Positions 1 through 6,234 of a DNA stretch of 7,339 nt are shown piece after piece. Location of the stretch: NCBI GenBank assembly GCA_012518475.1, contig JAAYSB010000062.1:1-7339 (forward strand). The letters run 5' to 3'. The notes beneath the pieces are model-generated. The model saw nothing but the letters and a program-made list of their open reading frames with translations. It searched no databases and was not told where the DNA came from. Each line of letters opens with the position of its first letter. Within the stretch, counting starts at the first letter, position 1. The DNA is from Intrasporangiaceae bacterium (GTDB lineage: Bacteria; Actinomycetota; Actinomycetes; Actinomycetales; Dermatophilaceae). The translations under genes were made by a program, and so were the position numbers.

Positions 1-238
1 GACGCTTCGCCGAGATCCTCCGGCGGCGAGCCGCGATGTCCGCGGTGAGCGCCTCGATCTCCGCTGTGAGCTCGCCCGCCCGGTCCTGGCGGGCGAGGGC
101 GGCGTCGAGTGCGGAGTCGAGCGACGCATACCGATTCGTCGTGAAGGCGCTCGTCCACGTCTGCCGACCACCCGGACCACCCGCGGAGTCCGCCTGTTCC
201 CACCTCGGGGTGCCCCCGGTCGCGGATCGACCCACCAT
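1..238 (-). CDS. Partial hypothetical protein, N-terminal part with a predicted coiled coil
   Basis: The minus strand is open from an ATG at 238-236 to the window edge, giving 79 complete codons without a stop. I do not recognise the protein. The first ~30 residues are rich in Gly, Pro, Ser and Thr and look disordered. From about residue 40 it becomes a charged Ala/Leu/Glu/Arg-rich helix (SLDSALDAALARQ, then ELTAEIEALTADIAARRRR) with coiled-coil character. The start is chosen because a CATACT -10-like box lies exactly 6 nt upstream, the leaderless arrangement seen at other genes here. The opposite strand is also open over this stretch, in frame with ispG, but its Ser/Arg-rich translation looks like an antisense shadow. 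The two frames share wobble positions, so GC3 cannot separate them; the choice rests on protein composition and the promoter. The gene is divergent from ispG, with 52 bp between starts. Confidence 0.6.
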   Translation of the reverse strand, partial: MVGRSATGGTPRWEQADSAGGPGGRQTWTSAFTTNRYASLDSALDAALARQDRAGELTAEIEALTADIAARRRRISAKR

Positions 239-244
239 GGAACC

Positions 245-250
245 AGTATG
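245..250 (-). promoter_or_regulatory. Leaderless -10 box of the left-edge gene
   Basis: On the minus strand CATACT is followed by 6 nt (GGTTCC) and then the ATG at 238. This fits a TANNNT-like -10 element whose transcript would begin at or next to the start codon. There is no Shine-Dalgarno sequence between them. No convincing -35 is visible; the expected -35 region falls on the inverted repeat at 260-277. Confidence 0.5.
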
Positions 251-259
251 CGTGGCGGA

Positions 260-277
260 CCAGGGTGCAAACCCTGG
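260..277. promoter_or_regulatory. Perfect inverted repeat between divergent promoters, candidate operator
   Basis: CCAGGGT-gcaa-ACCCTGG has 7-bp arms without mismatches and a 4-nt centre. It lies between the minus-strand -10 (245-250) and the plus-strand -10 (278-283), and abuts the latter. That puts it in the spacer of the ispG promoter and over the expected -35 zone of the divergent promoter, a position where a dimeric repressor could block both. No regulator is identified, and a chance repeat in GC-rich DNA is possible. Confidence 0.4.
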
Positions 278-283
278 GATACT
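278..283 (+). promoter_or_regulatory. Leaderless -10 box of ispG
   Basis: GATACT is followed by 7 nt (GAGGGCT) and the ATG at 291. A GAGGG run at 284-288 is only 2 nt from the ATG, too close to act as a normal ribosome binding site. Transcription starting at or near 291 is therefore the simpler reading. The first base of the hexamer deviates from TANNNT, and no clear -35 is seen. Confidence 0.5.
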
Positions 284-290
284 GAGGGCT

Positions 291-1460
291 ATGTCTGGTC
301 AGCCTGTCGGTCTCGGTATGCCCGCCCTCCCGCCCCCCGTCCTCGCGCCTCGGCGCAAGACGCGCAAGATCAAGGTCGGCAAGGTCGACGTCGGCGGTGA
401 CGCACCCATCTCGGTGCAGTCGATGACGACGACGCCGACGACCGACATCAATGCCACGCTCCAGCAGATCGCCGAGCTGACCGCCTCCGGGTGCGACATC
501 GTCCGTGTCGCCTGCCCGAGCCGTGACGATGCCGAGGCGCTGCCCATCATCGCGCGCAAGAGCCAGATCCCGGTCATCGCCGACATCCACTTCCAGCCGA
601 ACTACGTCTACGCGGCGATCGACGCCGGCTGTGCCGCGGTGCGCGTCAACCCGGGCAACATCCGCCAGTTCGACGACCAGGTCGGCGAGATCGCCCGCCG
701 CGCCAAGGAGGCCGGCGTCTCGATCCGGATCGGCGTCAACGCCGGCTCGCTCGACAAGCGACTCCTGGAGAAGTACGGCAAACCGACCGCCGAGGCGCTC
801 GTCGAGTCTGCGGTGTGGGAGGCCAGCCTCTTCGAGGAGCACGACTTCCACGACTTCAAGATCTCGGTCAAGCACAACGACCCTGTCGTCATGGTCCGTG
901 CCTATGAGCTGCTCGCGGAGCGGGGGGAGTGGCCATTGCACCTCGGCGTCACCGAGGCCGGTCCGGCGTTCCAGGGCACGATCAAGTCCTCCGTCGCCTT
1001 CGGCGCACTGCTCTCCAAGGGCATCGGGGACACTATCCGGGTCTCGCTCTCGGCCCCGCCGGTCGAGGAGGTCAAGGTCGGCAACCAGATCCTCCAGTCC
1101 CTCAACCTCAAGCCGCGCAAGCTCGAGATCGTCTCTTGTCCGTCGTGTGGTCGCGCCCAGGTCGACGTCTACACCCTCGCCGACGAGGTGACCGCCGGCC
1201 TCGAGGGGCTCGAGGTCCCGCTGCGGGTCGCGGTCATGGGCTGCGTCGTCAACGGCCCGGGGGAGGCCCGCGAGGCCGACCTCGGGGTCGCCTCCGGCAA
1301 TGGCAAGGGCCAGATCTTCGTCAAGGGCGAGGTCATCAAGACCGTCCCCGAGAGCCAGATCGTCGAGACCCTCATCGAGGAGGCCATGCGGATCGCCGAG
1401 GAGATGGGCGAGCCCATCGACGGGCAGAGCGCCGGAGCCCCCACCGTCACCGTCGGCTGA
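291..1460 (+). CDS. ispG: 4-hydroxy-3-methylbut-2-en-1-yl diphosphate synthase (IspG/GcpE)
   Basis: This enzyme reductively converts MEcPP to HMBPP in the cytoplasmic MEP isoprenoid pathway. The 389-aa product has the bacterial two-domain form: a TIM barrel over roughly residues 20-270 (PISVQSMTTTPTTD near 39-52, VNPGNI, IRIGVNAGSLD, HLGVTEAGP), then a C-terminal iron-sulfur domain. The [4Fe-4S] ligands are visible as C283, C286 (SCPSCGR), C318 (MGCVVNGPGE) and E325. The spacing of 3, 32 and 7 residues equals that of E. coli C270/C273/C305/E312. The frame is open upstream to 36, but the extra 85 residues are Ser/Arg-rich, unlike the family, and antisense to the divergent gene. ATG 291 follows a leaderless -10, and ~389 aa is normal for actinobacterial IspG. 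Residues 1-20 are a short Pro-rich tail. A later ATG at 318 is possible but less likely. dxr and rseP, frequent upstream neighbours in Actinobacteria, are not adjacent here. Confidence 0.97.
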   Translation: MSGQPVGLGMPALPPPVLAPRRKTRKIKVGKVDVGGDAPISVQSMTTTPTTDINATLQQIAELTASGCDIVRVACPSRDDAEALPIIARKSQIPVIADIHFQPNYVYAAIDAGCAAVRVNPGNIRQFDDQVGEIARRAKEAGVSIRIGVNAGSLDKRLLEKYGKPTAEALVESAVWEASLFEEHDFHDFKISVKHNDPVVMVRAYELLAERGEWPLHLGVTEAGPAFQGTIKSSVAFGALLSKGIGDTIRVSLSAPPVEEVKVGNQILQSLNLKPRKLEIVSCPSCGRAQVDVYTLADEVTAGLEGLEVPLRVAVMGCVVNGPGEAREADLGVASGNGKGQIFVKGEVIKTVPESQIVETLIEEAMRIAEEMGEPIDGQSAGAPTVTVG

Positions 1461-1474
1461 CCCGCCCTGCCGAG

Positions 1475-1569
1475 TCACCCCTTTCCCGCCCGATGCGGGT
1501 AGTGCCTTCTGTGGGCGCGTAATTTGCCCGCCCATAGAAGGCACGTGGCGCCCTGGGCGGAAAAGGTGA
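1475..1569. repeat. Long imperfect palindrome after ispG (strong hairpin; terminator or interspersed palindromic element)
   Basis: The core is a 16-bp stem, GTGCCTTCTGTGGGCG (1502-1517) with CGCCCATAGAAGGCAC (1529-1544). All 16 positions pair in RNA, one as G-U, around the 11-nt loop CGTAATTTGCC. The symmetry continues outward. TCACC at 1475-1479 mirrors GGTGA at 1565-1569, and a T-rich run plus CCGCCC (1482-1491) mirrors GGGCGG and AAAA (1555-1564), with small gaps. The intervening segments pair poorly, although 1485-1499 can form a small hairpin of its own. The element fills most of the gap between ispG and the next promoter. No T-tract follows, so a classic intrinsic terminator is not shown. 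A bidirectional or U-less terminator, or a copy of a REP/MITE-like intergenic repeat, are alternatives. Confidence 0.7.
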
Positions 1570-1607
1570 GGTGGGGCGGTTTCCCGCACGGGTGGGCTGT
1601 CTGGGGC

Positions 1608-1613
1608 TAGCCT
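1608..1613 (+). promoter_or_regulatory. Leaderless -10 box of the DUF4081-GNAT gene
   Basis: TAGCCT is followed by 6 nt (GGCAGC) and the GTG at 1620, with no Shine-Dalgarno sequence. The identical hexamer with the same spacing precedes the next GNAT gene, and with a 7-nt spacing the gene at 7318. I see no good -35. Confidence 0.6.
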
Positions 1614-1619
1614 GGCAGC

Positions 1620-2480
1620 GTGCTGCGCACGAGGTCACCGATCCGACCCCTCCAGCCCGCCGATCGTGAGGCGGCGCTGGAGATCTGCGCACGGGACATC
1701 GCGAGCAACGTCTTCGTCGCCTCCCGCATCCTCGACGGCGCGATCGAGAACCAGCCCCAGGCCCTGCTCGCCCACCGCGTCGGCCGCCACGTCGACTCGC
1801 TGCTCTGGGCCAACGCCAACGTCGTGCCGGTCGAGACCAGCCCCGAGAGCCGCGACGCCTTCGTGGACCGGCTGCGCCGCAACCGCCGTCAGGTCGCGAG
1901 CATCCTCGGCCCGAAGGAGCAGGTCGAAGGGATCTGGTCCCTGGTGGCCCCGACCTGGGGAGAGGCCCGCGAGATCCGGTCCAGGCAGCCCCTTGCCGTC
2001 ACGAGCACGCCACCGTCGGCGCTCGGCATCACCCTGGACCACCGGGTCCGGCGCGCTCAGCCGGGTGAGGCCGAGATCGTCCTGCCCGCTGCCGAGCACA
2101 TGTTCACCCACGAGATCGGCTATCCCCCCTACATCGGCTCACCGCGGGCCTACCTCGCCGCGATCGCCGGACTGATCCGCCGCGGGCACACCTACATCGC
2201 GACCGACACCGGCCCGGACGGCGCCGAGCGCGTCATCTTCAAGACCGACATCGGCAGTGCAGCCCTCGGCTGCGTCCAGCTCCAGGGGGTCTGGCTCGCC
2301 CCGGAGCTGCGCGGCAGGGGGTATGCGGTGCCCCTCATCGCCTCCGCTGTCGAGCTGGTCATGCGGGACGTCGCCCAGCTGGTCACCCTCTACGTCAACG
2401 ACTTCAACCTGCCGGCACGCGCCGCATACCGCAGGGTCGGGTTCGTCGAGGCCGGAGACCTGATGACGGTGCTGATGTGA
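1620..2480 (+). CDS. DUF4081 domain-containing GNAT family N-acetyltransferase
   Basis: This is a predicted cytoplasmic acyl-CoA-dependent acyltransferase of 286 aa; the substrate is unknown. Residues ~15-120 match what I recall of the actinobacterial DUF4081 domain that precedes a GNAT fold. Residues ~140-286 form the GNAT domain. Its acetyl-CoA-binding motif A is VWLAPELRGRGYAVPLI, with RGRGYA at 231-236. The C-terminal YVNDFNLPARAAYRRVGF (258-275) is the usual GNAT beta5-alpha4 segment ending in a G-F pair. The GTG start is supported by TAGCCT 6 nt upstream. In my general knowledge this family often lies between ispG and proS in Actinobacteria, as it does here. It has its own promoter and lies 159 bp after ispG, so an operon with ispG is not required. 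Fold assignment is firm; function is not. Confidence 0.88.
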   Translation: MLRTRSPIRPLQPADREAALEICARDIASNVFVASRILDGAIENQPQALLAHRVGRHVDSLLWANANVVPVETSPESRDAFVDRLRRNRRQVASILGPKEQVEGIWSLVAPTWGEAREIRSRQPLAVTSTPPSALGITLDHRVRRAQPGEAEIVLPAAEHMFTHEIGYPPYIGSPRAYLAAIAGLIRRGHTYIATDTGPDGAERVIFKTDIGSAALGCVQLQGVWLAPELRGRGYAVPLIASAVELVMRDVAQLVTLYVNDFNLPARAAYRRVGFVEAGDLMTVLM

Positions 2481-2562
2481 GGTGTGGCTCACCTCCCGCC
2501 CGCCCCGGTGTGAAGTGCCCGACATTCCAGCGCATGTGACGCTCAGCACCACCGGCCCGTCA

Positions 2563-2588
2563 GGCTGTGAGGGCAACCCGCCACAGCC
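2563..2588. promoter_or_regulatory. Inverted repeat upstream of the tandem-GNAT gene (operator or terminator)
   Basis: GGCTGTG (2563-2569) and CACAGCC (2582-2588) are perfect 7-bp arms. Inside them GGG (2571-2573) can pair with CCC (2577-2579) around CAA. The structure ends 1 nt before the TAGCCT -10 box, which resembles the placement of the repeat before ispG. It could be an operator, or a hairpin ending transcription from the upstream gene. No T-tract follows. Confidence 0.4.
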
Positions 2589-2589
2589 C

Positions 2590-2595
2590 TAGCCT
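2590..2595 (+). promoter_or_regulatory. Leaderless -10 box of the tandem-GNAT gene
   Basis: TAGCCT is followed by 6 nt (TGGGCC) and the ATG at 2602. A weak -35-like TGTGAG at 2565-2570 lies 19 nt upstream, within the inverted repeat. No Shine-Dalgarno sequence is present before the ATG. Confidence 0.6.
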
Positions 2596-2601
2596 TGGGC
2601 C

Positions 2602-3564
2602 ATGGCCGTACTCCAGTGGACCACGCTCACGCCCAACGACTTCGACGACGTCCGGACGCTGGCCCAGATCTGCCTCGACCACGACGGCGGACTGCCGGAC
2701 CTGGTCGACGAGGCCCACCTCCGCCGCTACTTCTTCGGCGACGAGACGATGGCCGGCCGGGACGAGCTCGGCGAGCTGGTCGCGATCGCCTCCCTCACCT
2801 ACGACGAGGTCGGCACCCGCATGGTGAGCGGCCTGGTGCACCCGTCCTTCCGCCGGCAGGGTCATGGTGAGTCCCTCGTGTCGTGGGCCCGTAAGAAGGC
2901 GCCGGGGATGCCGATGAAGGTCGTCGCCGAGACGATGTCGCCTGAGGCCGAGACCCTGTATGCGAACAGCGGCCTGACCCGCACGTACGCCGAGTACGTC
3001 ATGTGCCATGACCTGTCGCACATCTCGCGGATCCCGCTGCCGGAGGGCGTGACGACCGAGCCGTTCACCGAGGAGACGGCGCACGACTTCTTCGTCGCCT
3101 ACCGCGAGTCCTTCGGTGACCAGCCGCTCTTCCCGAACCCCTCGGAGGAGGACTGGCTGGCTATCTCCCGCCAGGACCCGGACTTCCGCCCGGAGGACTC
3201 CCGCGTCGCCTACAGCCGCGGTGGCGCACCGATCGGCCTCGTGACGGTGTCGGGCAACTGGATCGACCAGGTCGGCGTCGTGCCGACGTGGCGCGGGCAC
3301 CGGATCGGGGCCCACCTCGTCGTGCGCACCCTCACCGCCCTCAAGGCCGCCGGCGAGAAGTCGGTCTGGCTCAACGTCGGTGTGACCAACCCATCGTGGG
3401 AGCTCTACAAGCGCCTGGGCTTCACCGTGCACGGCACCCGGGCCCGCTACGAGGACCGGACCACGCGACTGCCGAACGGACAGGACGAGGCGACCACTGA
3501 TGCCGGGGCACCCGACGGCTCCGATGAGGCCGCCGAGAACCTCGGCGAGCACGCCACCGCCTAA
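2602..3564 (+). CDS. GNAT family N-acetyltransferase with two GNAT domains
   Basis: The 320-aa product carries two GNAT-like domains. The N-terminal one (~1-140) has GLVHPSFRRQGHGESLV, with the CoA-binding R/QxxGxG-type motif RRQGHG at 84-89. The C-terminal one (~150-285) has VGVVPTWRGHRIGAHLVV, with RGHRIG at 231-236, and the beta5-alpha4 segment NVGVTNPSWELYKRLGF at 258-274. Residues ~287-320 are an acidic Gly/Ala/Asp/Glu tail that is probably disordered. Size and tandem architecture resemble mycothiol synthase MshD, and mycothiol makers are Actinobacteria. The similarity I can see is only generic GNAT motifs, however, so I do not assign mshD. The start follows a leaderless TAGCCT. The gene ends 83 bp before proS, which has its own promoter. 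The substrate is unknown; a protein, tRNA or small-molecule amine is possible. Confidence 0.85.
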   Translation: MAVLQWTTLTPNDFDDVRTLAQICLDHDGGLPDLVDEAHLRRYFFGDETMAGRDELGELVAIASLTYDEVGTRMVSGLVHPSFRRQGHGESLVSWARKKAPGMPMKVVAETMSPEAETLYANSGLTRTYAEYVMCHDLSHISRIPLPEGVTTEPFTEETAHDFFVAYRESFGDQPLFPNPSEEDWLAISRQDPDFRPEDSRVAYSRGGAPIGLVTVSGNWIDQVGVVPTWRGHRIGAHLVVRTLTALKAAGEKSVWLNVGVTNPSWELYKRLGFTVHGTRARYEDRTTRLPNGQDEATTDAGAPDGSDEAAENLGEHATA

Positions 3565-3591
3565 CGGTTCGGACCCCTCACGTCCGCTCGG

Positions 3592-3597
3592 TATCCT
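3592..3597 (+). promoter_or_regulatory. -10 box of the proS promoter
   Basis: TATCCT would place the transcription start near 3604, giving a leader of about 45 nt before GTG 3648. A partial -35-like TTCGGA at 3568-3573 lies 18 nt upstream. A short inverted repeat, CGGAC (3570-3574) with GTCCG (3582-3586), lies between them. The leader is too short for a T-box. Confidence 0.45.
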
Positions 3598-3632
3598 TGG
3601 CCCGGTCACCCGACCGCCGCATACCTCATTCC

Positions 3633-3638
3633 AAGGAG
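3633..3638 (+). promoter_or_regulatory. Shine-Dalgarno site of proS
   Basis: AAGGAG lies 9 nt before GTG 3648, 15 nt before ATG 3654 and 21 nt before ATG 3660. The spacing favours the GTG and argues against the upstream in-frame TTG at 3597. It is the only strong, well-spaced ribosome binding site among the starts in this window. Confidence 0.75.
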
Positions 3639-3647
3639 ACCGCCACC

Positions 3648-5414
3648 GTGGCCATGCGCATGTCGTCCCTGTTCCTCCGGACCCTTCGCGAGGACCCGGC
3701 GGACGCCGAGGTGCCGAGCCACAGGCTGCTCGTCCGGGCCGGCTACATCCGTCGGGTGAGCCCGGGCATCTACACCTGGCTCCCGCTCGGTCTGAAGGTA
3801 CTGCGGCGCGTCGAGACGATCGTCCGCGAGGAGATGGACGCCATGGGCGCCCAGGAGCTCCTCTTCCCGGCGCTGCTGCCGAAGGAGCCCTACGAGGCCA
3901 CCGGGCGGTGGACCGAGTACGGCGACAACATCTTCCGGCTCCAGGACCGCAAGAAGAACGACTACCTGCTCGGGCCGACGCACGAGGAGCTCTTCACCCT
4001 CGCGGTCAAGGACCTGTTCAGCTCCTACAAGGACCTGCCGCTGTCGATCTATCAGATCCAGACCAAGTACCGCGACGAGGCCCGTCCGCGCGCGGGGCTG
4101 CTCCGCGGTCGCGAGTTCGTCATGAAGGACTCCTACTCGTTCGACATCGACGACGAGGGCCTCGAGAAGGCCTACCAGCAGCACCGCGACGCCTACATCA
4201 AGATCTTCGACCGGCTGGGCTTCCACTACGTCATCGTCGAGGCGATGGCCGGTGCCATGGGTGGATCGAAGAGCGAGGAGTTTCTCGCGACCGCTGAGAA
4301 CGGCGAGGACACCTATGTCCGCTGTGACGCCTGCGGATTCGCCGCTAACGTCGAGGCCGTCCGGGTCCCGGCGCCGGAGGCGGTGACAGTCGACGGACTG
4401 CCAGCCGCGCACGTCGAGGACACCCCGGACACCCCGACGATCGAGACCCTTGTCGCGGCGGCCAACTCCAACCACCCCCGCGCGGACGGTCGGGCCTGGA
4501 CAGCGGCCGACACCCTCAAGAACGTCCTCGTCATGCTGACGCACCCCGACGGCACCCGCGAGCCGCTCGCCATCGGTGTCCCCGGAGACCGCGAGGTCGA
4601 CGAGAAGCGCCTCACCGCCCAGATCGAGCCCGCGACCTTCACCCCCTTCGAGGAGAAGGACTTCGCGCAGCACCCGACCCTGGCCAAGGGTTACATCGGC
4701 CCCGGCGTGCTCGGTGCCGACAACGCCAGCGGCATCCGCTACCTGCTCGATCCGCGGATCGTCGCCGGGACGTCCTGGATCACCGGAGCCGATGAGCCCG
4801 GCAAGCATGTGTTCGACCTCGTCGCCGGCCGGGACTTCACCGGTGACGGCACCATCGAGGCCGCCGACGTCCGCGCCGGAGACGCCTGCCCCTCGTGCGA
4901 GGGGCCGCTACAGACCGCCCGCGGCATCGAGATGGGCCACATCTTCCAGCTCGGCCGCAAGTACGCAGAGGCCCTCGACCTGCAGGTTCTCGACCAGAAC
5001 GGCAAGCTCCGCACCGTGACGATGGGCTCCTACGGCGTCGGCGTCTCGCGCGCCGTCGCGTGCATCGCCGAGGGCAACCACGACGAGTTCGGACTGGTCT
5101 GGCCGCGGGGCATCACCCCGGCGGACGTCCACATCGTCGCCACCGGCAAGGACGACGACGTCTTCACCTATGCCGAGGAGCTGACCCGTGAGCTCGAGGC
5201 CAACGGCGTCGAGGTGCTCTTCGACGACCGCAAGAGCGTCAGCCCGGGCGTGAAGTTCAAGGACGCCGAGCTCATCGGCGTCCCGACGATCGTCGTCGTC
5301 GGCCGGGGTCTGGCCGACGGGGAGATCGAGATCAAGGACCGCCGCAGCGGTGAGCGACGGAACGTGCCCACCGGCTCGGCGGTCGCGGAGGTGCTGGCCG
5401 AGATCGGTGGCTGA
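3648..5414 (+). CDS. proS: Proline--tRNA ligase (ProRS, bacterial type with INS editing domain)
   Basis: This cytoplasmic class II synthetase attaches proline to tRNA-Pro. From the GTG at 3648 it has 588 aa, normal for the bacterial type. The catalytic core has GPTHEE (109-114), motif 2 (YRDEARPRAGLLRGREF at 141-157, then VMKDSYSFD) and motif 3, MGSYGVGVSR (459-468). Between ~222 and 410 lies the INS insertion that deacylates Ala-tRNA-Pro. K291 in AADTLKNVLV probably corresponds to the editing lysine K279 of E. coli; this is inferred by motif, not alignment. CDAC (226-229) and CPSC (414-417) flank the insertion as two CxxC pairs, possibly a metal site. Residues ~490-588 form the anticodon-binding domain (VEVLFDDRKSVSPGVKFKDA). 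The start is set by AAGGAG at 3633. The 3' end overlaps the next gene by 8 nt. Confidence 0.97.
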   Translation: MAMRMSSLFLRTLREDPADAEVPSHRLLVRAGYIRRVSPGIYTWLPLGLKVLRRVETIVREEMDAMGAQELLFPALLPKEPYEATGRWTEYGDNIFRLQDRKKNDYLLGPTHEELFTLAVKDLFSSYKDLPLSIYQIQTKYRDEARPRAGLLRGREFVMKDSYSFDIDDEGLEKAYQQHRDAYIKIFDRLGFHYVIVEAMAGAMGGSKSEEFLATAENGEDTYVRCDACGFAANVEAVRVPAPEAVTVDGLPAAHVEDTPDTPTIETLVAAANSNHPRADGRAWTAADTLKNVLVMLTHPDGTREPLAIGVPGDREVDEKRLTAQIEPATFTPFEEKDFAQHPTLAKGYIGPGVLGADNASGIRYLLDPRIVAGTSWITGADEPGKHVFDLVAGRDFTGDGTIEAADVRAGDACPSCEGPLQTARGIEMGHIFQLGRKYAEALDLQVLDQNGKLRTVTMGSYGVGVSRAVACIAEGNHDEFGLVWPRGITPADVHIVATGKDDDVFTYAEELTRELEANGVEVLFDDRKSVSPGVKFKDAELIGVPTIVVVGRGLADGEIEIKDRRSGERRNVPTGSAVAEVLAEIGG

Positions 5415-6186
5415 GCCCGACCTCACCCTGCTGCTCCTCATGGTGGTGGCAGGGTTCGCTGCCGGATGGGTCGACGCTGTCGTCGGCGGGGGAGGCCTCA
5501 TCCAGCTGCCGGCGCTCGTCCTCGGATTCCCCGGGGCGACGCCGGCGCAGCTGCTCGCGACGAACAAGATCTCGTCGATCTTCGGCACGGCCACGAGCTC
5601 GATCACCTATGTCCGACGGATCCGACCGGACCTGCGCACCGCGCTCCCCATGGCCGGTGTCGCCTTCCTCGGCGCTGTCGGTGGCGCCCTCATCGGGGTT
5701 CGCATCCCCAAGGAGGCGTTCAACCCGATCATCCTCGTGATGCTCGTCCTCGTCGGGGCATACACCCTCCTCAAACCATCCCTCGGCCAGGTGACGGCGC
5801 TGCGCTACACCGGGGTCCGGCATACCGTCACGGCCATGCTTGTCGGCTTCCTCATCGGCGTCTATGACGGGGCTCTGGGGCCGGGGACAGGCTCTTTCCT
5901 CGTCTTCGCTCTCGTGGGCCTCGTCGGCTATGCCTTCCTCGAGGCGAGCGCCAAGGCGAAGATCGCGAACTTCGCGACCAACCTCGGGGCGCTCGTCGTC
6001 TTCATCCCCGGGGGACACGTCATGTGGAAGGTCGGGCTCGCCATGGCAGCGGCGAACATCGTCGGTGGCTACGTGGGGGCGCGGACTGCCGTGACCAGAG
6101 GCAGCACATTCGTCCGTGCCGTCTTCATCGTCGTGCTCACTGCCTTCATCATCCGGATCGGCGGGGACCTCATCGGGGTGTGGTGA
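5407..6186 (+). CDS. TauE/SafE (TSUP) family membrane transporter
   Basis: This predicted polytopic inner-membrane protein of 259 aa belongs to the TSUP family, which moves sulfite, sulfoacetate, taurine-derived compounds or other small organic anions. The substrate here is unknown. Family hallmarks are GWVDAVVGGGGLIQLPAL (20-37), the two-half repeat ATNKISSIFGT (51-61) and AKIANFATNLGALVVF (184-199), and GVYDGALGPGTGSFLVF (151-167). Hydrophobic segments lie near 7-20, 32-42, 79-98, 106-122, 141-152, 163-178, 192-204, 208-224 and 236-248, consistent with about eight helices. Start GTG 5407 lies inside proS, and the shared GTGGCTGA contains the proS stop. A GGAGG near 5387-5391 is rather far upstream. 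The later in-frame ATG at 5440 would cut the first helix. No separate promoter is seen, so translational coupling to proS is likely. Confidence 0.9.
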   Translation: MAEPDLTLLLLMVVAGFAAGWVDAVVGGGGLIQLPALVLGFPGATPAQLLATNKISSIFGTATSSITYVRRIRPDLRTALPMAGVAFLGAVGGALIGVRIPKEAFNPIILVMLVLVGAYTLLKPSLGQVTALRYTGVRHTVTAMLVGFLIGVYDGALGPGTGSFLVFALVGLVGYAFLEASAKAKIANFATNLGALVVFIPGGHVMWKVGLAMAAANIVGGYVGARTAVTRGSTFVRAVFIVVLTAFIIRIGGDLIGVW

Positions 6187-6222
6187 CCGCCCACCTCGTG
6201 AGCGGGGATGTCACCGACGGCG

Positions 6223-6228
6223 CATAAT
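6223..6228 (+). promoter_or_regulatory. Leaderless -10 box of the HAD gene
   Basis: CATAAT, five of six matches to TATAAT, is followed by 6 nt (CAGGCC) and the ATG at 6235. This decides the start, because the earlier in-frame ATG at 6208 would lie upstream of the promoter. It also suggests that the HAD gene is not simply the third cistron of the proS unit. Confidence 0.6.
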
Positions 6229-6234
6229 CAGGCC

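Noticed and set aside
36..290. An 85-residue N-terminal extension of IspG in the same frame
   Set aside because: The stretch is Ser/Arg-rich, unlike any IspG N-terminus, is antisense to a more plausible minus-strand gene, and lies upstream of the -10 box. ATG 291 gives the usual family length.
2479..2495. Small hairpin GAGGTG-tggct-CACCTC overlapping the stop of the DUF4081-GNAT gene
   Set aside because: The 6-bp arms are short for GC-rich DNA and no T-tract follows, so it is too weak to call a terminator.
2602..3564. Naming the tandem-GNAT protein mycothiol synthase (mshD)
   Set aside because: Only general GNAT motifs and overall size agree. No MshD-specific residues could be checked without an alignment.
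3565..3647. Possible T-box or riboswitch in the proS leader
   Set aside because: The leader after the TATCCT box is only about 45 nt. It has no specifier stem, no T-box bulge and no terminator/antiterminator pair.
2560..4808. Long minus-strand open frames (349 and 400 codons) opposite the tandem-GNAT gene and proS
   Set aside because: They are antisense shadows of well-supported genes in high-GC DNA, with low-complexity Gly/Arg/Val/Asp composition and no recognisable domain.
6208..6234. Earlier ATG start of the HAD gene
   Set aside because: It would place the CATAAT -10 box inside the coding region. The added residues are not part of the HAD fold, which begins a few residues before the motif I nucleophile.
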